Shown piece by piece: positions 34,574-44,104 of a stretch of DNA of 64,000 nt. The DNA comes from Acidobacteriota bacterium. Its GTDB lineage: Bacteria > Acidobacteriota > Blastocatellia > Pyrinomonadales > Pyrinomonadaceae. The first letter of the stretch is position 1; each line of letters opens with the position of its first letter. The stretch spans positions 62,001-126,000 of the forward strand of contig JADJWI010000008.1 of assembly GCA_016716435.1 (NCBI GenBank), in the 5' to 3' direction. Both the position numbers and the translations under genes were made by a program. Below the pieces are notes generated by a model that saw only the letters and a list, made by a program, of their open reading frames with translations, was not told the DNA's origin and did not search any database.

Positions 34574-36922
34574 ATGAAAAACCCATTTCTCGAAAACTTT
34601 CGCCCGTACATTCCTGCTTCGGTCACCACGCTGCGTGAGCTGACGCCGGGGCCGCTGATCGTCGGCGTTCTGCTGGGCATTTTGTTCGGGGCGTCGTCGC
34701 TTTATCTTGTGCTCAAGGTCGGGCTTACCGTCTCGGCGTCGATACCGGTCGCCGTCATTTCGGTCACGCTTTTCCGGCTACTTGCAAAGCTTGGGGCGAG
34801 AGATGCGACCATTCTCGAGCACAACATCGTCCAGACGACGGGCTCGGCGGGCGAATCGATCGCGTTCGGTATCGGCGTTACGATGCCCGCGATACTGATA
34901 CTCGGCTTTGATCTCGAGGTCTGGCGGGTGACGATGGTTGCCGTGCTCGGCGGCCTGCTCGGAATTTTGATGATGATCCCGCTCCGCCGTGCGCTGATCC
35001 GCGACCAGCACGGCTTGCTCAAATATCCCGAAGGCACGGCCTGTGCGCAGGTCCTTATCGCATCGGCCAGCGAGGAATCGAAGCAACACTCCGAAATCGC
35101 CAAGGCGGGCGATTCGACCGCGGCGAAGGGCGGAATGATCATCGCGGCCGGCTTCGGTATCGGCTTTCTTTACAACACGGTGATGAAGGTCTTCAGCGGC
35201 TGGAAGGAATATCCCGAGAAGCTTTTTGGCGAACCATTTCGCGGCGGAAGCGTCTCGCTTGAGAACAATCCCGCTCTGCTCGGCGTCGGCTATATTATCG
35301 GGCCGCGGATCGCCGGAATAATGTTCGCGGGCGGTGCTTTGGCCTATTGGGTGCTTATCCCGATGATCCGCTTCTTCGGCGATAGCCTCACCGAACCGCT
35401 CGCACCGGCGACGACTCTGATCAAGGATATGCCGATCGAAGGTGCCGGCAGCATCCAGAGCGAATACATTCTCTACATCGGAGCCGGAGCGGTCACGGCC
35501 GGCGGCATCATCTCGCTGATCCGATCGCTGCCGACCATCTGGGGCGGCATCCGCGGCGGCATTGCCGACTTTCAGGCAAAACGGGCCAACAACAAGAACG
35601 GCGATGGAGCAACCATTCCCCGAACCGAGCAGGACATCTCGCTCAAGTGGGTCGTCGTCGGCATTCTCGCCCTGATCGTCGTCATCACGCTGCTCCCGAC
35701 GCTCAAGATGAATATCCTCGGCGCGGTGCTCATCATCATTCTCGGCTTCCTTTTCGTCACGGTCTCCTCAAGGCTGACGGGCGAGATCGGCTCGTCCTCA
35801 AACCCGATCTCGGGAATGACGGTCGCGACCTTGCTCTTTACCTCTCTCGCATTTCTCGTGCTTGGCTGGACGGCTCCCGATCCGTATTTCGTGACGGCAC
35901 TTTCGGTCGGCGGCATCGTATGCATCGCTGCATCGAATGGCGGCACGACCTCCCAAGACCTCAAGACCGGTTTCTGGGTCGGCGGCACTCCTTGGAAACA
36001 ACAGACCGCAATCCTAGTCGGAGCGCTTTCATCGGCGCTTCTTCTTGGGCCGATCCTCATTCAACTCAACGAATCGTCGTCGGTCTATCTGCCTGTCGCC
36101 CCAGCCACCTTCTCGGCCGGCTTCCAGGTGCCGGAGCAGGAACTCGTCCGCGAAGGCGGGGAACTGCGTGCTGAAAAGGCCGGAGGCTATTACGGCGAGC
36201 AAGACTCGGCAAATTACCGCGTTTGGCACAACACAGACACGAGCCGCGGGCCGGCGGGCAAGTACCTGGTCGGTATGCAGGGCACGCCGGCCTATTTGGT
36301 CGATCCCGGAATCAACGGTGTGATCACGGAAGTGCAGACCGGGGTCGATGCCAATGGCGACCCGATAATGCAATCGGTGGAAAAATACCGGGCGCCAAAG
36401 GCGACGCTGATGAGTTACATCATCCAGGGAATTCTTAGCCAGCAGCTTCCATGGGCACTGGTTCTTCTTGGGGTGATGATCTCTGTGACGCTCGAGCTTT
36501 GCGGCATCTCTTCGCTGGCATTTGCTGTCGGTCTTTATTTGCCGATATCGGCCTCGTCTCCAATATTTGTCGGCGGCATGGTCCGCTGGGCCGTCGATAA
36601 ATACCTGAAGCGAAAATTTGCTGAAAAAGGGTTGACCGAAGAAGAGTTCATCGCGGAAACCGATAAGAGTTCCGGAGTTCTTCTAGCCTCAGGATACATC
36701 GCGGGCGGTGCCCTTGCCGGCATTCTTGTGGCCCTTTCGGCAGTCTATTTGAGCGGCCTGACGGAGGGCGTCAACGAATGGGCAAAAGCAGCAAATCCGC
36801 TCTACGGAGGCTCCTACGCCGACCTTTTGGCGATGGCTCCGTTCATCCTGCTTGCCGTTTTCCTCTACCTTGTCGGCCGCGAAAAGCTGTTTGCCGGGCA
36901 AAAATCGCCGGAAAACGAGTGA
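34574..36922 (+). CDS. OPT family oligopeptide transporter
   Basis: Proton-coupled peptide or metal-chelate importer of the inner membrane. From MKNPFLENFRP the protein has 782 residues and about 15 hydrophobic segments, with a soluble loop at about 510-590 (VPEQELVREGGELRAEKAGGYYGEQ). The block YPEGTACAQVLIA near 155 and SNPISGMTVATLLF near 415 match the bacterial OPT subfamily (TIGR00728-like). The ATG at 34574 was chosen because the preceding 56 codons have no homology, although no strong ribosome-binding site is visible. It is divergent from the M14 carboxypeptidase; peptide uptake after extracellular cleavage would be a sensible pairing. Confidence 0.9.
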   Translation: MKNPFLENFRPYIPASVTTLRELTPGPLIVGVLLGILFGASSLYLVLKVGLTVSASIPVAVISVTLFRLLAKLGARDATILEHNIVQTTGSAGESIAFGIGVTMPAILILGFDLEVWRVTMVAVLGGLLGILMMIPLRRALIRDQHGLLKYPEGTACAQVLIASASEESKQHSEIAKAGDSTAAKGGMIIAAGFGIGFLYNTVMKVFSGWKEYPEKLFGEPFRGGSVSLENNPALLGVGYIIGPRIAGIMFAGGALAYWVLIPMIRFFGDSLTEPLAPATTLIKDMPIEGAGSIQSEYILYIGAGAVTAGGIISLIRSLPTIWGGIRGGIADFQAKRANNKNGDGATIPRTEQDISLKWVVVGILALIVVITLLPTLKMNILGAVLIIILGFLFVTVSSRLTGEIGSSSNPISGMTVATLLFTSLAFLVLGWTAPDPYFVTALSVGGIVCIAASNGGTTSQDLKTGFWVGGTPWKQQTAILVGALSSALLLGPILIQLNESSSVYLPVAPATFSAGFQVPEQELVREGGELRAEKAGGYYGEQDSANYRVWHNTDTSRGPAGKYLVGMQGTPAYLVDPGINGVITEVQTGVDANGDPIMQSVEKYRAPKATLMSYIIQGILSQQLPWALVLLGVMISVTLELCGISSLAFAVGLYLPISASSPIFVGGMVRWAVDKYLKRKFAEKGLTEEEFIAETDKSSGVLLASGYIAGGALAGILVALSAVYLSGLTEGVNEWAKAANPLYGGSYADLLAMAPFILLAVFLYLVGREKLFAGQKSPENE

Positions 36923-36975
36923 AAAAGGGCGTTTAATCCCTTTATCTGTAAATAAATACTTACTTTTTCCACAGG

Positions 36976-37009
36976 GACACGCTATACTACGGTTTAGCGT
37001 GTCTTTCCT
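36976..37009 (+). terminator. Terminator after the OPT transporter gene
   Basis: GACACGCTA (36976-36984) pairs perfectly with TAGCGTGTC (36995-37003) around a 10-base loop, followed by the T-rich TTCCTT. It lies 53 bases after the OPT stop. Confidence 0.7.
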
Positions 37010-37091
37010 TTCTTGCCTCGGGCACGCAGTTTACGAGGCAAGGTTGCCCACCCATGGGCCTCTTCGCGGCACGACCGCGGCCCCAATTTTG

Positions 37092-38000
37092 ATGCGAATG
37101 TCCGAACCAAAAGGCGTGGCCGAAACGCTCTTGCAAATCTCTGTTTTTGCGGTGCTGCTGTTTAACACGGTGGCCGGTACCGGTTGCTCTGCAGCGGTCT
37201 CCGAGACGGCCAACGCGGCGAATGCCGAGACGGCAACATTGACCGCTAATTCCAACGCCAACGCAACCGAGACATCGTCGGGGCCGAGGATCGAGATCGA
37301 GCCCGGTTCGCCGGCCGAGACGGTCAAGGCATTTTACGAACGGCTCAAGGAAAAGCGGTACAGGGAAGCGATCCACCTGACGAACCTGAAGCCGGCGATC
37401 GAAGGCCTGACGGACGACGAACTCCGCGAATTTGCAGTTGACCTAGAAGCGGTCGCGAAAGCAGTGCCGGCGGATGTCCGGATCAATGGTGAGATCATCT
37501 CAGGCGATTCCGCGACCGTCACGGCCGCACTTCCGGAGGAAGTTGGTGAAGAGCCCGAGATGCAGGAGATAAGGCTCCGGAAGGTGAACGGATTTTGGCA
37601 GATACTTGCCGCGGACGAGGTTACCGAGGCTCGCATTAAGAAGGAAGGCAAAAACTTCTTCTATGAACTCCGGATCGATGTAAGGCAGAACGAAGCGAAG
37701 GAGATGCTCGAACGCATTGCAAAAGCCCAACTTGCTTACTCGCTCCAGAATGAGGGCCAATTTGCCGAAGTTGAAAAGTTGATCGAGCTTGGATACGTCC
37801 CCGACGATATCCGCTCCTCTGAATCGACCGGTTATGTTTATCGGGTCGCTTTGATCGAGGGCGGAAAGACGTATTTCGCGACAGCGACCCCTGCCGCATA
37901 CGGAAAGTCCGGTCGGAACTCCTATCTACTCGAGCCCTCAGTCGCCGGCCCTTCAAAGGTGATCGGCAGAGACAACGGCGGAAAGCCGCTCCGCGAATGA
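37092..38000 (+). CDS. Putative lipoprotein, DUF4878-like
   Basis: A 302-residue lipoprotein. The signal peptide ends in AGTGC (Cys near residue 32), followed by a low-complexity Ala/Asn/Thr stretch (NAANAETATLTANSNANATE). From about 68 the sequence GSPAETVKAFYERLKEKRYREAIHLTN reads like an NTF2-like DUF4878 domain, a fold common in bacterial lipoproteins. The last 100 residues (MLERIAKAQLAYSLQNEGQFAEVEKLIELGYVPDD) resemble a type IV pilin-like tail as in DUF2950 proteins. ATG at 37098 is an alternative start. Function unknown; it follows the OPT terminator and stands alone. Confidence 0.75.
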   Translation: MRMSEPKGVAETLLQISVFAVLLFNTVAGTGCSAAVSETANAANAETATLTANSNANATETSSGPRIEIEPGSPAETVKAFYERLKEKRYREAIHLTNLKPAIEGLTDDELREFAVDLEAVAKAVPADVRINGEIISGDSATVTAALPEEVGEEPEMQEIRLRKVNGFWQILAADEVTEARIKKEGKNFFYELRIDVRQNEAKEMLERIAKAQLAYSLQNEGQFAEVEKLIELGYVPDDIRSSESTGYVYRVALIEGGKTYFATATPAAYGKSGRNSYLLEPSVAGPSKVIGRDNGGKPLRE

Positions 38001-38104
38001 CGCGTACTTTTAGGCACGCCTTTTCATTGCCCAGGAACGGGATGAAGGGAATTCGAGTCCCGTTAGATTGAAGAACGCGAAAACGCGAAAAGGAAACACA
38101 GAAA

Positions 38105-38569
38105 ATGCTACGAGCCATTGCCGAAAAGATAACAGGACTATTCACAGAGGCCTCACATTCGCTCAGGCGCAAGCATAATCTCCCGATAAAGGTCGTTTTT
38201 GAGCCGATCTACTCGACTGGCGGGCTCGGCCGGGAGCAGGAGAATATTTACATCAGCGGAGAGACCTACGACATCAGCAAGACCGGCGTTGGATTCATTG
38301 TCCAATCGATCCGCGTAAGGGAAAACTACCTTGTTGGCCAGGACCGACGGCTCAATGCTGAGATCGACCTGCCCAACGGGAAAGTGCAGATGAAGATCGT
38401 CGGACGACGCTATGAAAAGGTCGGGGTTCATCTTTCTACGGAGCGCTTTTTGGTAGGGGCGGAGATCGTAGAAATGTCGAAGGACGACCGCGAGGTTTAC
38501 GAGCATTTTCTCAAATATGGCAAGCGCCGGAAGGCGGGAGCTCCGAGCCTTGAGATGGGAAGCAACTAA
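38105..38569 (+). CDS. PilZ domain protein
   Basis: A 154-residue cytoplasmic protein with a PilZ-like barrel. SGETYDISKTGVGFIVQ near 55-71 matches the (D/N)xSxxG part of the c-di-GMP binding site, and the upstream RRKHNLPIKVVF is the arginine-rich switch region, though with a Lys replacing the second Arg of RxxxR. It probably reads cyclic di-GMP levels, linking it to the HD-GYP protein at 10.5 kb. A strong terminator lies after it. AAGGAAA precedes the start as ribosome-binding site. Confidence 0.78.
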   Translation: MLRAIAEKITGLFTEASHSLRRKHNLPIKVVFEPIYSTGGLGREQENIYISGETYDISKTGVGFIVQSIRVRENYLVGQDRRLNAEIDLPNGKVQMKIVGRRYEKVGVHLSTERFLVGAEIVEMSKDDREVYEHFLKYGKRRKAGAPSLEMGSN

Positions 38570-38591
38570 AACGTTCCACAATACGATTTGC

Positions 38592-38622
38592 AAAAGCATC
38601 GGAATTTGCCGATGCTTTTTTT
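38592..38622 (+). terminator. Strong intrinsic terminator abutting the next start codon
   Basis: AAAAGCATCGG (38592-38602) pairs with CCGATGCTTTT (38609-38619) around AATTTG, and the T-run extends to 38622. The oxidoreductase ATG begins at 38623, directly at the end of the T-run. Confidence 0.85.
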
Positions 38623-39702
38623 ATGGCAAATAGTGTTGGCATCGGATTTATCGGAACCGGTTTTGCGCGTCGAGTGCAGATACCTGCTTTCCAAGCATGT
38701 GAGAATGCACGCATCGTATCGATCGCGAGCGGGTCGCTTGCAAACGCAAAGGCGACCGCGGAGGAATCCGGAGCCGAGCACTTTACGGACAACTGGCGAG
38801 AGATCGTCGAGCGGCCCGATGTCGATCTGGTTTGTATCACAACGCCGCCGAATCTGCATCGGGAGATGGTCCTTGCCGCTCTCGCTGCCGGGAAGCACTT
38901 GCTCGCGGAGAAACCGATGGCGATGAACGTCGCTGAGGCTGAGGAGATGGTCGCGGCGGCAACGGCTTCGGGCAAGCTCGCACTTATCGACCACGAGCTC
39001 CGCTTTCTGCCAGGAAGGCAAAAGGCGAAGGCGTTGCTTCATTCGGGCGAGATCGGAAAAGTTCGCCACGCAAAATACACATTCGCAGCTCCGCATCGCG
39101 GCGACCAGACGCAGAAATGGGACTGGTGGTCGAGCAAAGAGGCCGGCGGCGGTGCTCTCGGGGCGATCGGTTCCCACGTCATCGATTCATTTCATTGGTT
39201 TCTCGAGACCGGTATCGAGGCGGTCGATGCCCAACTTCAAACGCACATCAAAGAACGGCCGTTTAGCGATGTTACGAGAAAGGTCGAGACCGATGATCAG
39301 GTGAACATGCTACTCAGATTCCGCGATGGCGATATCACAAGCGATACGACAGGATCAGTGTCTGTTTCCATGATCGAGGGGCCGGAGTATGTAAATCGGA
39401 TCGAATTTGTTGGCGACGAAGGCTGGATGCGGGTCGAACACCGTGGCGATCTTTTCATCGCCAAACGCAGCGAAACCGAATGGACCGAAGTCGAAGTTGA
39501 CTACCCGCCGAGCATCGACGGGATCTTTGAATCCGGCTTCCCGAGCGGGTTCATGGCGTTCGCACCGCGGATCGTTGATGCAATTCAAAAAGGCGAGAGC
39601 TCGATCGCCGACGCCGCAACATTTGAGGATGGCCTAATAGTCCAGCAGGTACTAGACGCCGCCCGCGAATCAAGCGACAGCGGGCGACGTGTAACTATCT
39701 AG
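38623..39702 (+). CDS. Gfo/Idh/MocA family oxidoreductase
   Basis: NAD(P)-dependent sugar or inositol dehydrogenase-type enzyme of 359 residues. The N-terminal Rossmann fold has IGFIGTGFARRVQIPAF at residues 7-23 and the hallmark AEKPMAMNVAEAEEM near 92-106; the C-terminal alpha/beta domain includes GGGALGAIGSHVIDSFHWFLE near 173-194, with the likely catalytic His. The substrate cannot be told. Its start directly abuts the terminator hairpin of the PilZ gene, so it lacks a normal ribosome-binding site in this reading. Confidence 0.88.
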   Translation: MANSVGIGFIGTGFARRVQIPAFQACENARIVSIASGSLANAKATAEESGAEHFTDNWREIVERPDVDLVCITTPPNLHREMVLAALAAGKHLLAEKPMAMNVAEAEEMVAAATASGKLALIDHELRFLPGRQKAKALLHSGEIGKVRHAKYTFAAPHRGDQTQKWDWWSSKEAGGGALGAIGSHVIDSFHWFLETGIEAVDAQLQTHIKERPFSDVTRKVETDDQVNMLLRFRDGDITSDTTGSVSVSMIEGPEYVNRIEFVGDEGWMRVEHRGDLFIAKRSETEWTEVEVDYPPSIDGIFESGFPSGFMAFAPRIVDAIQKGESSIADAATFEDGLIVQQVLDAARESSDSGRRVTI

Positions 39703-39723
39703 AGTCAGCGTAGCCAACGTTCG

Positions 39724-41688
39724 TCATTTCTTCATATTGCGATCAAGAAAATCGGCGACGAGCGGATACAGTTCGAGCCGGTTCTTGAGCTTTGAGATAC
39801 CGTGGCCTTCGTCGTCGTAAAGTTTGTATTCGACGACAACGTTACGATCGCGAAGAGCTTTTACGACCTGCTCGGCTTCGGTGTAGGGCACTCGCGGATC
39901 GTTCTTGCCGTGAATTACGAAGAGCGGCGTCTTTATCCGGTCGATCTTGCGAATCGGTGAGACCCGGCGGAGGAAATCGATATCGCGATCAAGACGCCCA
40001 TATTCGACCTCGCGCTGACGCCGCCTGTATCCGGACGTATTTTGCAAGAAGGTTTCCCAGTTGACGATGCCGACCGTGTTGACCGCCGCGGCCCAGAGAT
40101 CAGGATAAAGCGTGATAGCCGCCATCGTCATATAGCCGCCGTAGCTGCCGCCCATGACGGCGATACGCTTAGCATCCGCTCCGCCCTTTGTAGTAAGCCA
40201 TTCATGCGCGGCCGCGATATCTTTCACCGAATCTTCGCGCTTCTCTACATCATCGAGATGCGTGTAGGTCTTTCCATAACCAGTTGAGCCGCGGACGTTC
40301 GGGTCGAGAACCGCATAGCCACGCGATAAATAATATTGAAAGAGCGGATTGAATCCGGGCCGCGACTGGCCTTCAGGACCGCCGTGGATTGAGACGATTA
40401 CTTTTAACCCACCTGGATAGGTGCTGATTCTTGTGCCGTCCGGCTCTATGGTAGTGAAACCGGCGATTCCACCTTTGAGTGAAGCCGGTTTGTAATACCA
40501 AGCCGGAATCTCGCGGCCATCGAACGTCTTGAACTTGATAAGTTCCGGCGAGATGAATGTTCTCGGATCGATACCCGCCCGGTCACTCTGAGTAATCTGA
40601 GAAAGCTTCTTAGATTTGATGTCGTAGATCCAAACGTCGCCGTTGCTGTTCGGCGAACTAAAAGAGAACGCGAGCGTTGAGCCATCTTTCGAGAAGGTCG
40701 TCCCGCCTACAATGCCTTGAGCTGGAAGTTTTATCTGATCGTGGGCCTTGGCGATTTTTGTGATCAGAGGTTTTCCGCCGGTTTCGATTTTGCGGATATG
40801 AAGTTCCGAAAAGCCATCATTATTTACGGTATATGCGAGCATTCGCGAATCGTTGCTGAGTGTGACGCCGCCGACATCCCAATTTGGCCCATAAACGACA
40901 GATGTCGCCAGGTTCGAGGCCGACCAGTCGTCGCCGGCTGCGTTCTTTGGCCGCATTTGCACCAATGCTTCAAATTCGCGTTTGTCATTCGTGGTCATCA
41001 GTAGGCTGTCGGAGAGGAACTCGACGTTGCCGAACTCGCTTGCATCTTCGTGTGGAGTCAGGTGCGTTTCCTTACCCGTCTTAACATCAACGAGGTAAAG
41101 GTCATTGTCGAGGCTTTTCTCGATACCACTCCGGGAGATGACGAGCTTCGTCCCAGAGCTATTAAATGCAGCGACGCTGATATTGCCGTCGTACTTATAA
41201 AGAAGCGTCTCCGTCTCAGACTCCAGGTCCATGGAGTAGGCATCAAAGAAATTGCGGTTGCGTTTGTTCGAGGTGTAATAGATCCGCTTGCCGTCTTTCG
41301 AGAGACCGGCGAAATTGTGCCGTACGCTCGGCTCATCGGTGAGATTTTCGATCGCGTCGCCCTTCGGGGTCATCCAGAAAAATTGCGTATTCTCGTTCCC
41401 GCCGCGTGCCATGCCGAAAATGATGCCGCTGTTGTCCGGCAGCCATCGCACAAAGCTCACGTTATCGTCAAAAAAGGTAAGCTGCTCGGGTTTCCCGCCG
41501 GCTGAATCTACCGCCCAAACCTGAGAAGTGCCGGTGGTGTTAGTTAAATAGACGATCCGCTTCCCATCAGGCGAAAAATCCGGCGAACCGGCCGACTTGA
41601 TGCTAAGGTACTGCTGAATTGTGTAGGGTTGAGCGAACGAAACGACCGCGAGCAATAGGATCGCCGCAAGAACGGATAGCTTCTTCAT
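39724..41688 (-). CDS. Exported S9 family peptidase (prolyl oligopeptidase type)
   Basis: A 654-residue serine peptidase with a signal peptide (1-19), an N-terminal beta-propeller built from WD-like units such as SPDGKRIVYLTN, and a C-terminal alpha/beta hydrolase domain. The catalytic triad is visible: Ser in GGSYGGYM, Asp in HGKNDPRVP and His in DEGHGISK. IVSIHGGPEGQSRP and VLDPNVRGSTGYGK are S9C landmarks. It probably trims peptides in the periplasm or outside. It runs convergently to the oxidoreductase and follows a hydrolase gene on the same strand. Confidence 0.93.
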   Translation of the reverse strand: MKKLSVLAAILLLAVVSFAQPYTIQQYLSIKSAGSPDFSPDGKRIVYLTNTTGTSQVWAVDSAGGKPEQLTFFDDNVSFVRWLPDNSGIIFGMARGGNENTQFFWMTPKGDAIENLTDEPSVRHNFAGLSKDGKRIYYTSNKRNRNFFDAYSMDLESETETLLYKYDGNISVAAFNSSGTKLVISRSGIEKSLDNDLYLVDVKTGKETHLTPHEDASEFGNVEFLSDSLLMTTNDKREFEALVQMRPKNAAGDDWSASNLATSVVYGPNWDVGGVTLSNDSRMLAYTVNNDGFSELHIRKIETGGKPLITKIAKAHDQIKLPAQGIVGGTTFSKDGSTLAFSFSSPNSNGDVWIYDIKSKKLSQITQSDRAGIDPRTFISPELIKFKTFDGREIPAWYYKPASLKGGIAGFTTIEPDGTRISTYPGGLKVIVSIHGGPEGQSRPGFNPLFQYYLSRGYAVLDPNVRGSTGYGKTYTHLDDVEKREDSVKDIAAAHEWLTTKGGADAKRIAVMGGSYGGYMTMAAITLYPDLWAAAVNTVGIVNWETFLQNTSGYRRRQREVEYGRLDRDIDFLRRVSPIRKIDRIKTPLFVIHGKNDPRVPYTEAEQVVKALRDRNVVVEYKLYDDEGHGISKLKNRLELYPLVADFLDRNMKK

Positions 41689-41766
41689 ACTTTTTTTTCA
41701 CCGGCATTTGAAATCCGGCTGCAAGTTTACAGCAGTTCCGTCCGCTACTCTAGCCCGGCCACAGCA

Positions 41767-42744
41767 TCACTTGCCCGCGTGTTGTTTAAGAAACGCGAGA
41801 ATGTCGCTCCGCATTTCGAGCGTGATGGTGTGGCCGATGCCGGGGTATAGCTTGAACTCCGCGTTCAGCCCTGCCGACTTGTACATTTCACGTGCCGCGT
41901 CCCAACGGTCGAGCGGCTTTTGCCCTAATAGCGGCATGATCAACTCGCGGTCTTCCTTATCGTAGGAATCGTCGAAAACGACCGAGTCGTTATCGTCCTT
42001 GTCACCGAGGAAGATAAACATCGGAACCGAACGTAGCTTTTCGAGCTCAATATCCTCACCCGAAACCGAACGAAGGTCGGCCACACCGATCGGGTATCGC
42101 AAAGACTTTCCCTTGTAGCTCGCGGCCGGGACTATTGGCCAGCCGCCGGGTGATCCAATTGCTGCGGCCTTGACGCGGTCCGGATGAAGAAAGGTAAAGC
42201 GATTGACGAACATTCCCGAGGCAGAAAATCCTAGCATCAGCACACGTCGGTCAAACTTGAGCCCGGCTTCTTTCGCCAACCGCTCGCGTGCGTCGTCAAT
42301 CATCGCAATGAGCTGCAGATCCGGTCTTGCGTAGTCCTTCTTGTCCGTCTTTGCCGTGACCATCGTGTCCCGGTCAAGCGCATGTGTGTATGTCTTCCAA
42401 TCGGTAGCCGGACGCGGGGAGACCGGTGTCAAAATAGCAACATCGAGCCCCTCGGCGATCTGACTATTTTGCGCTATCCTGCGTTTTACGTCTGCTTCGT
42501 GGACGTTGAAGTCGTCGTCGTTCTTGCCGGTATTGTTGGGCAATACGAGTATCGTCCGCTCTTTTCCTTTCGCTGCGGCTTCGAAAAACGAAGGCGGGAC
42601 GTAGAGGTAATATGGATAGTTAAATCCGGCGGCCGGACGGGCATCGACTTTTGTAACTCCGGTTTGGGCCGCGGGCTGCCCTTGAGCCGCAATTGAAAGG
42701 GCGGCGAGGAATATGAACGCGGTAAATTGTATAAATCGTCTCAT
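41767..42744 (-). CDS. Exported alpha/beta hydrolase
   Basis: A 325-residue secreted protein with a signal peptide (cleavage near AAQG). An alpha/beta hydrolase core is indicated by PYYLYVPPSF, a nucleophile elbow GFSASGMFVNRF near 165, MFIFLGDKDDND near 240 with the acid residue and a terminal GIGHTI with the histidine. It resembles polyhydroxybutyrate depolymerase- or esterase-like proteins. Upstream on the same strand is a DUF4440 protein 51 bases away. The substrate is unknown. Confidence 0.82.
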   Translation of the reverse strand: MRRFIQFTAFIFLAALSIAAQGQPAAQTGVTKVDARPAAGFNYPYYLYVPPSFFEAAAKGKERTILVLPNNTGKNDDDFNVHEADVKRRIAQNSQIAEGLDVAILTPVSPRPATDWKTYTHALDRDTMVTAKTDKKDYARPDLQLIAMIDDARERLAKEAGLKFDRRVLMLGFSASGMFVNRFTFLHPDRVKAAAIGSPGGWPIVPAASYKGKSLRYPIGVADLRSVSGEDIELEKLRSVPMFIFLGDKDDNDSVVFDDSYDKEDRELIMPLLGQKPLDRWDAAREMYKSAGLNAEFKLYPGIGHTITLEMRSDILAFLKQHAGK

Positions 42745-42795
42745 CGAAAAGACCGAACGAATTCATCGCCGGCCTTGTTCCAAAAAGTTTGCGAC

Positions 42796-43245
42796 TCAGG
42801 ATGTGTGGTCGTGAACCACCCGCCAACCTTCCTTGAACTTGCGAAATATGAGCGTGAACTTACCGCTGGGGGAATCATTTGCCCGTTTGAGCGACCAACT
42901 GCCGAGCACAACGGCGGCGTCCTTTGAGAGAATTGTGATCTCGAGGTCTGTAAAAGCGAGTGTGCCCATCTTCTCGCGCGTATCGTAGCTCCGCTTGTAA
43001 TTGTCGAGCGTCTGCTGCCATCCGCGGGTGACCCGCGACGAAACAAAGGTCAGCTTTTCGTTCTTCCAATAACCCTGCATAAAGCCCTCGAGGTCGCCGC
43101 GATTCCATGCCGCTGCCTGGTCTTCCATCACCTTTCGGATCGCGGCCTGTTCCTTTGATTCCTGGGCTGGAACGGCCGCTGCCACTAAGAGGAAGACGAC
43201 CGCTGTTGTCATGATCATCCATAAGGGTCTTTTCATCAGATTCAC
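42796..43245 (-). CDS. Exported DUF4440/SnoaL-like protein
   Basis: A 149-residue protein with a signal peptide and an NTF2-like fold of the DUF4440 family: IRKVMEDQAAAWNRGDLEGFMQGYW near 36-60, then SSRVTRGWQQTLDNYKRSY and the terminal FRKFKEGWRVVHDHTS. Such proteins are often annotated as nuclear-transport-factor-2-like with unknown ligand. ATG at 43236 (MKRPLW) is a possible later start. A second member lies at 52528. Confidence 0.83.
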   Translation of the reverse strand: MNLMKRPLWMIMTTAVVFLLVAAAVPAQESKEQAAIRKVMEDQAAAWNRGDLEGFMQGYWKNEKLTFVSSRVTRGWQQTLDNYKRSYDTREKMGTLAFTDLEITILSKDAAVVLGSWSLKRANDSPSGKFTLIFRKFKEGWRVVHDHTS

Positions 43246-43320
43246 CTCAACTCAGTCTCGAGAAAAATGAAGGCCGGCGTTGTTCACCCGGCCCTTGCGT
43301 GTTCGTATTTCAAGTTTTGA

Positions 43321-43965
43321 TCATTGGGCGGAAACTGCATCGGCTTTCTGCTTATCCGTTAGAGCAATACCCATCTTCTCAAGCGTGGCCTGGTTTAGCG
43401 TACCCGTCACGTTCAGCCCGTTCGCTTCCTGGTATTTCTTTAGACCGTCGCGGGTTTCCTTGCTGAGTTGGCCGGTCTCCTCGCCGCTATACATTCCGCC
43501 GGCTTTGAGAATCCGCTGGGCCTCATTTATCTGATCCTTGGTTGCGCGAAAGATCGTTCGCTTCGGCTTATCGGTCCCGGCGGTTTTCGGTTTCTCTTCT
43601 TTTGCTTTCGCGTATGAGCTTTCAGGAATCGGGATTTCTTTTTGCGCCTCGGTCAGGGCGATCTGCATTTTCTCTAGGGTTGCCCGATTGAGAGAGCCTG
43701 ACTTCGCCAAGCCGTTCGCTTCCTGAAACTTGCGGATCGCCGCACGGAAATCATTGTTGTATTTGCCGTTCGCTTCGCCTGAATAGCTACCGGCGTCCTT
43801 TAGCTTCGTTTGGGCTTCGGTGATCTGATCTTTGGTCGGTCGGAAGGAGACCCGCTTGGGCTTTTCCGCCGTTGCTGAAGTGGAAGCTCCATTTGTCGGA
43901 GCTTGGCCATAAGCGAGACCGGTGAAAACAAAGATGGCCAATGTGAGAAATAAGATCTTTTGCAT
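43321..43965 (-). CDS. Exported protein with two peptidoglycan-binding domains
   Basis: A 214-residue protein with a signal peptide (1-20) and two PG_binding_1-like repeats, at about 45-105 and 138-205. Each has KDQI(T/N)EAQ...LK..G.YSGE..G and AIRKFQEANGLAKSGSLNRATLEKM or a close copy. The repeats are about 55 percent identical by eye, implying internal duplication, and are linked by a Lys-rich hinge. It probably associates with the cell wall. It is divergent from the fadN-type gene. Confidence 0.87.
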   Translation of the reverse strand: MQKILFLTLAIFVFTGLAYGQAPTNGASTSATAEKPKRVSFRPTKDQITEAQTKLKDAGSYSGEANGKYNNDFRAAIRKFQEANGLAKSGSLNRATLEKMQIALTEAQKEIPIPESSYAKAKEEKPKTAGTDKPKRTIFRATKDQINEAQRILKAGGMYSGEETGQLSKETRDGLKKYQEANGLNVTGTLNQATLEKMGIALTDKQKADAVSAQ

Positions 43966-44104
43966 TTTTTATCTCCTAGTTTTGGGCGAATGAGCGTTGA
44001 CGCGTCAAAATGCCGGAATTCGACCTTGCGCGAAAAATTTGAGAAGAAGTATCGGACGAATTTTGAAATATGTCAATAAAACCAAAAACGGACAACTGCA
44101 TAGT

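Noticed and set aside
40391..40485. Repeat-derived insertion in the S9 peptidase (segment LKGGIAGFTTIEPDGTRIS)
   Set aside because: The segment is longer than in some relatives, but the DNA lacks compact palindromes; a normal loop is as likely.
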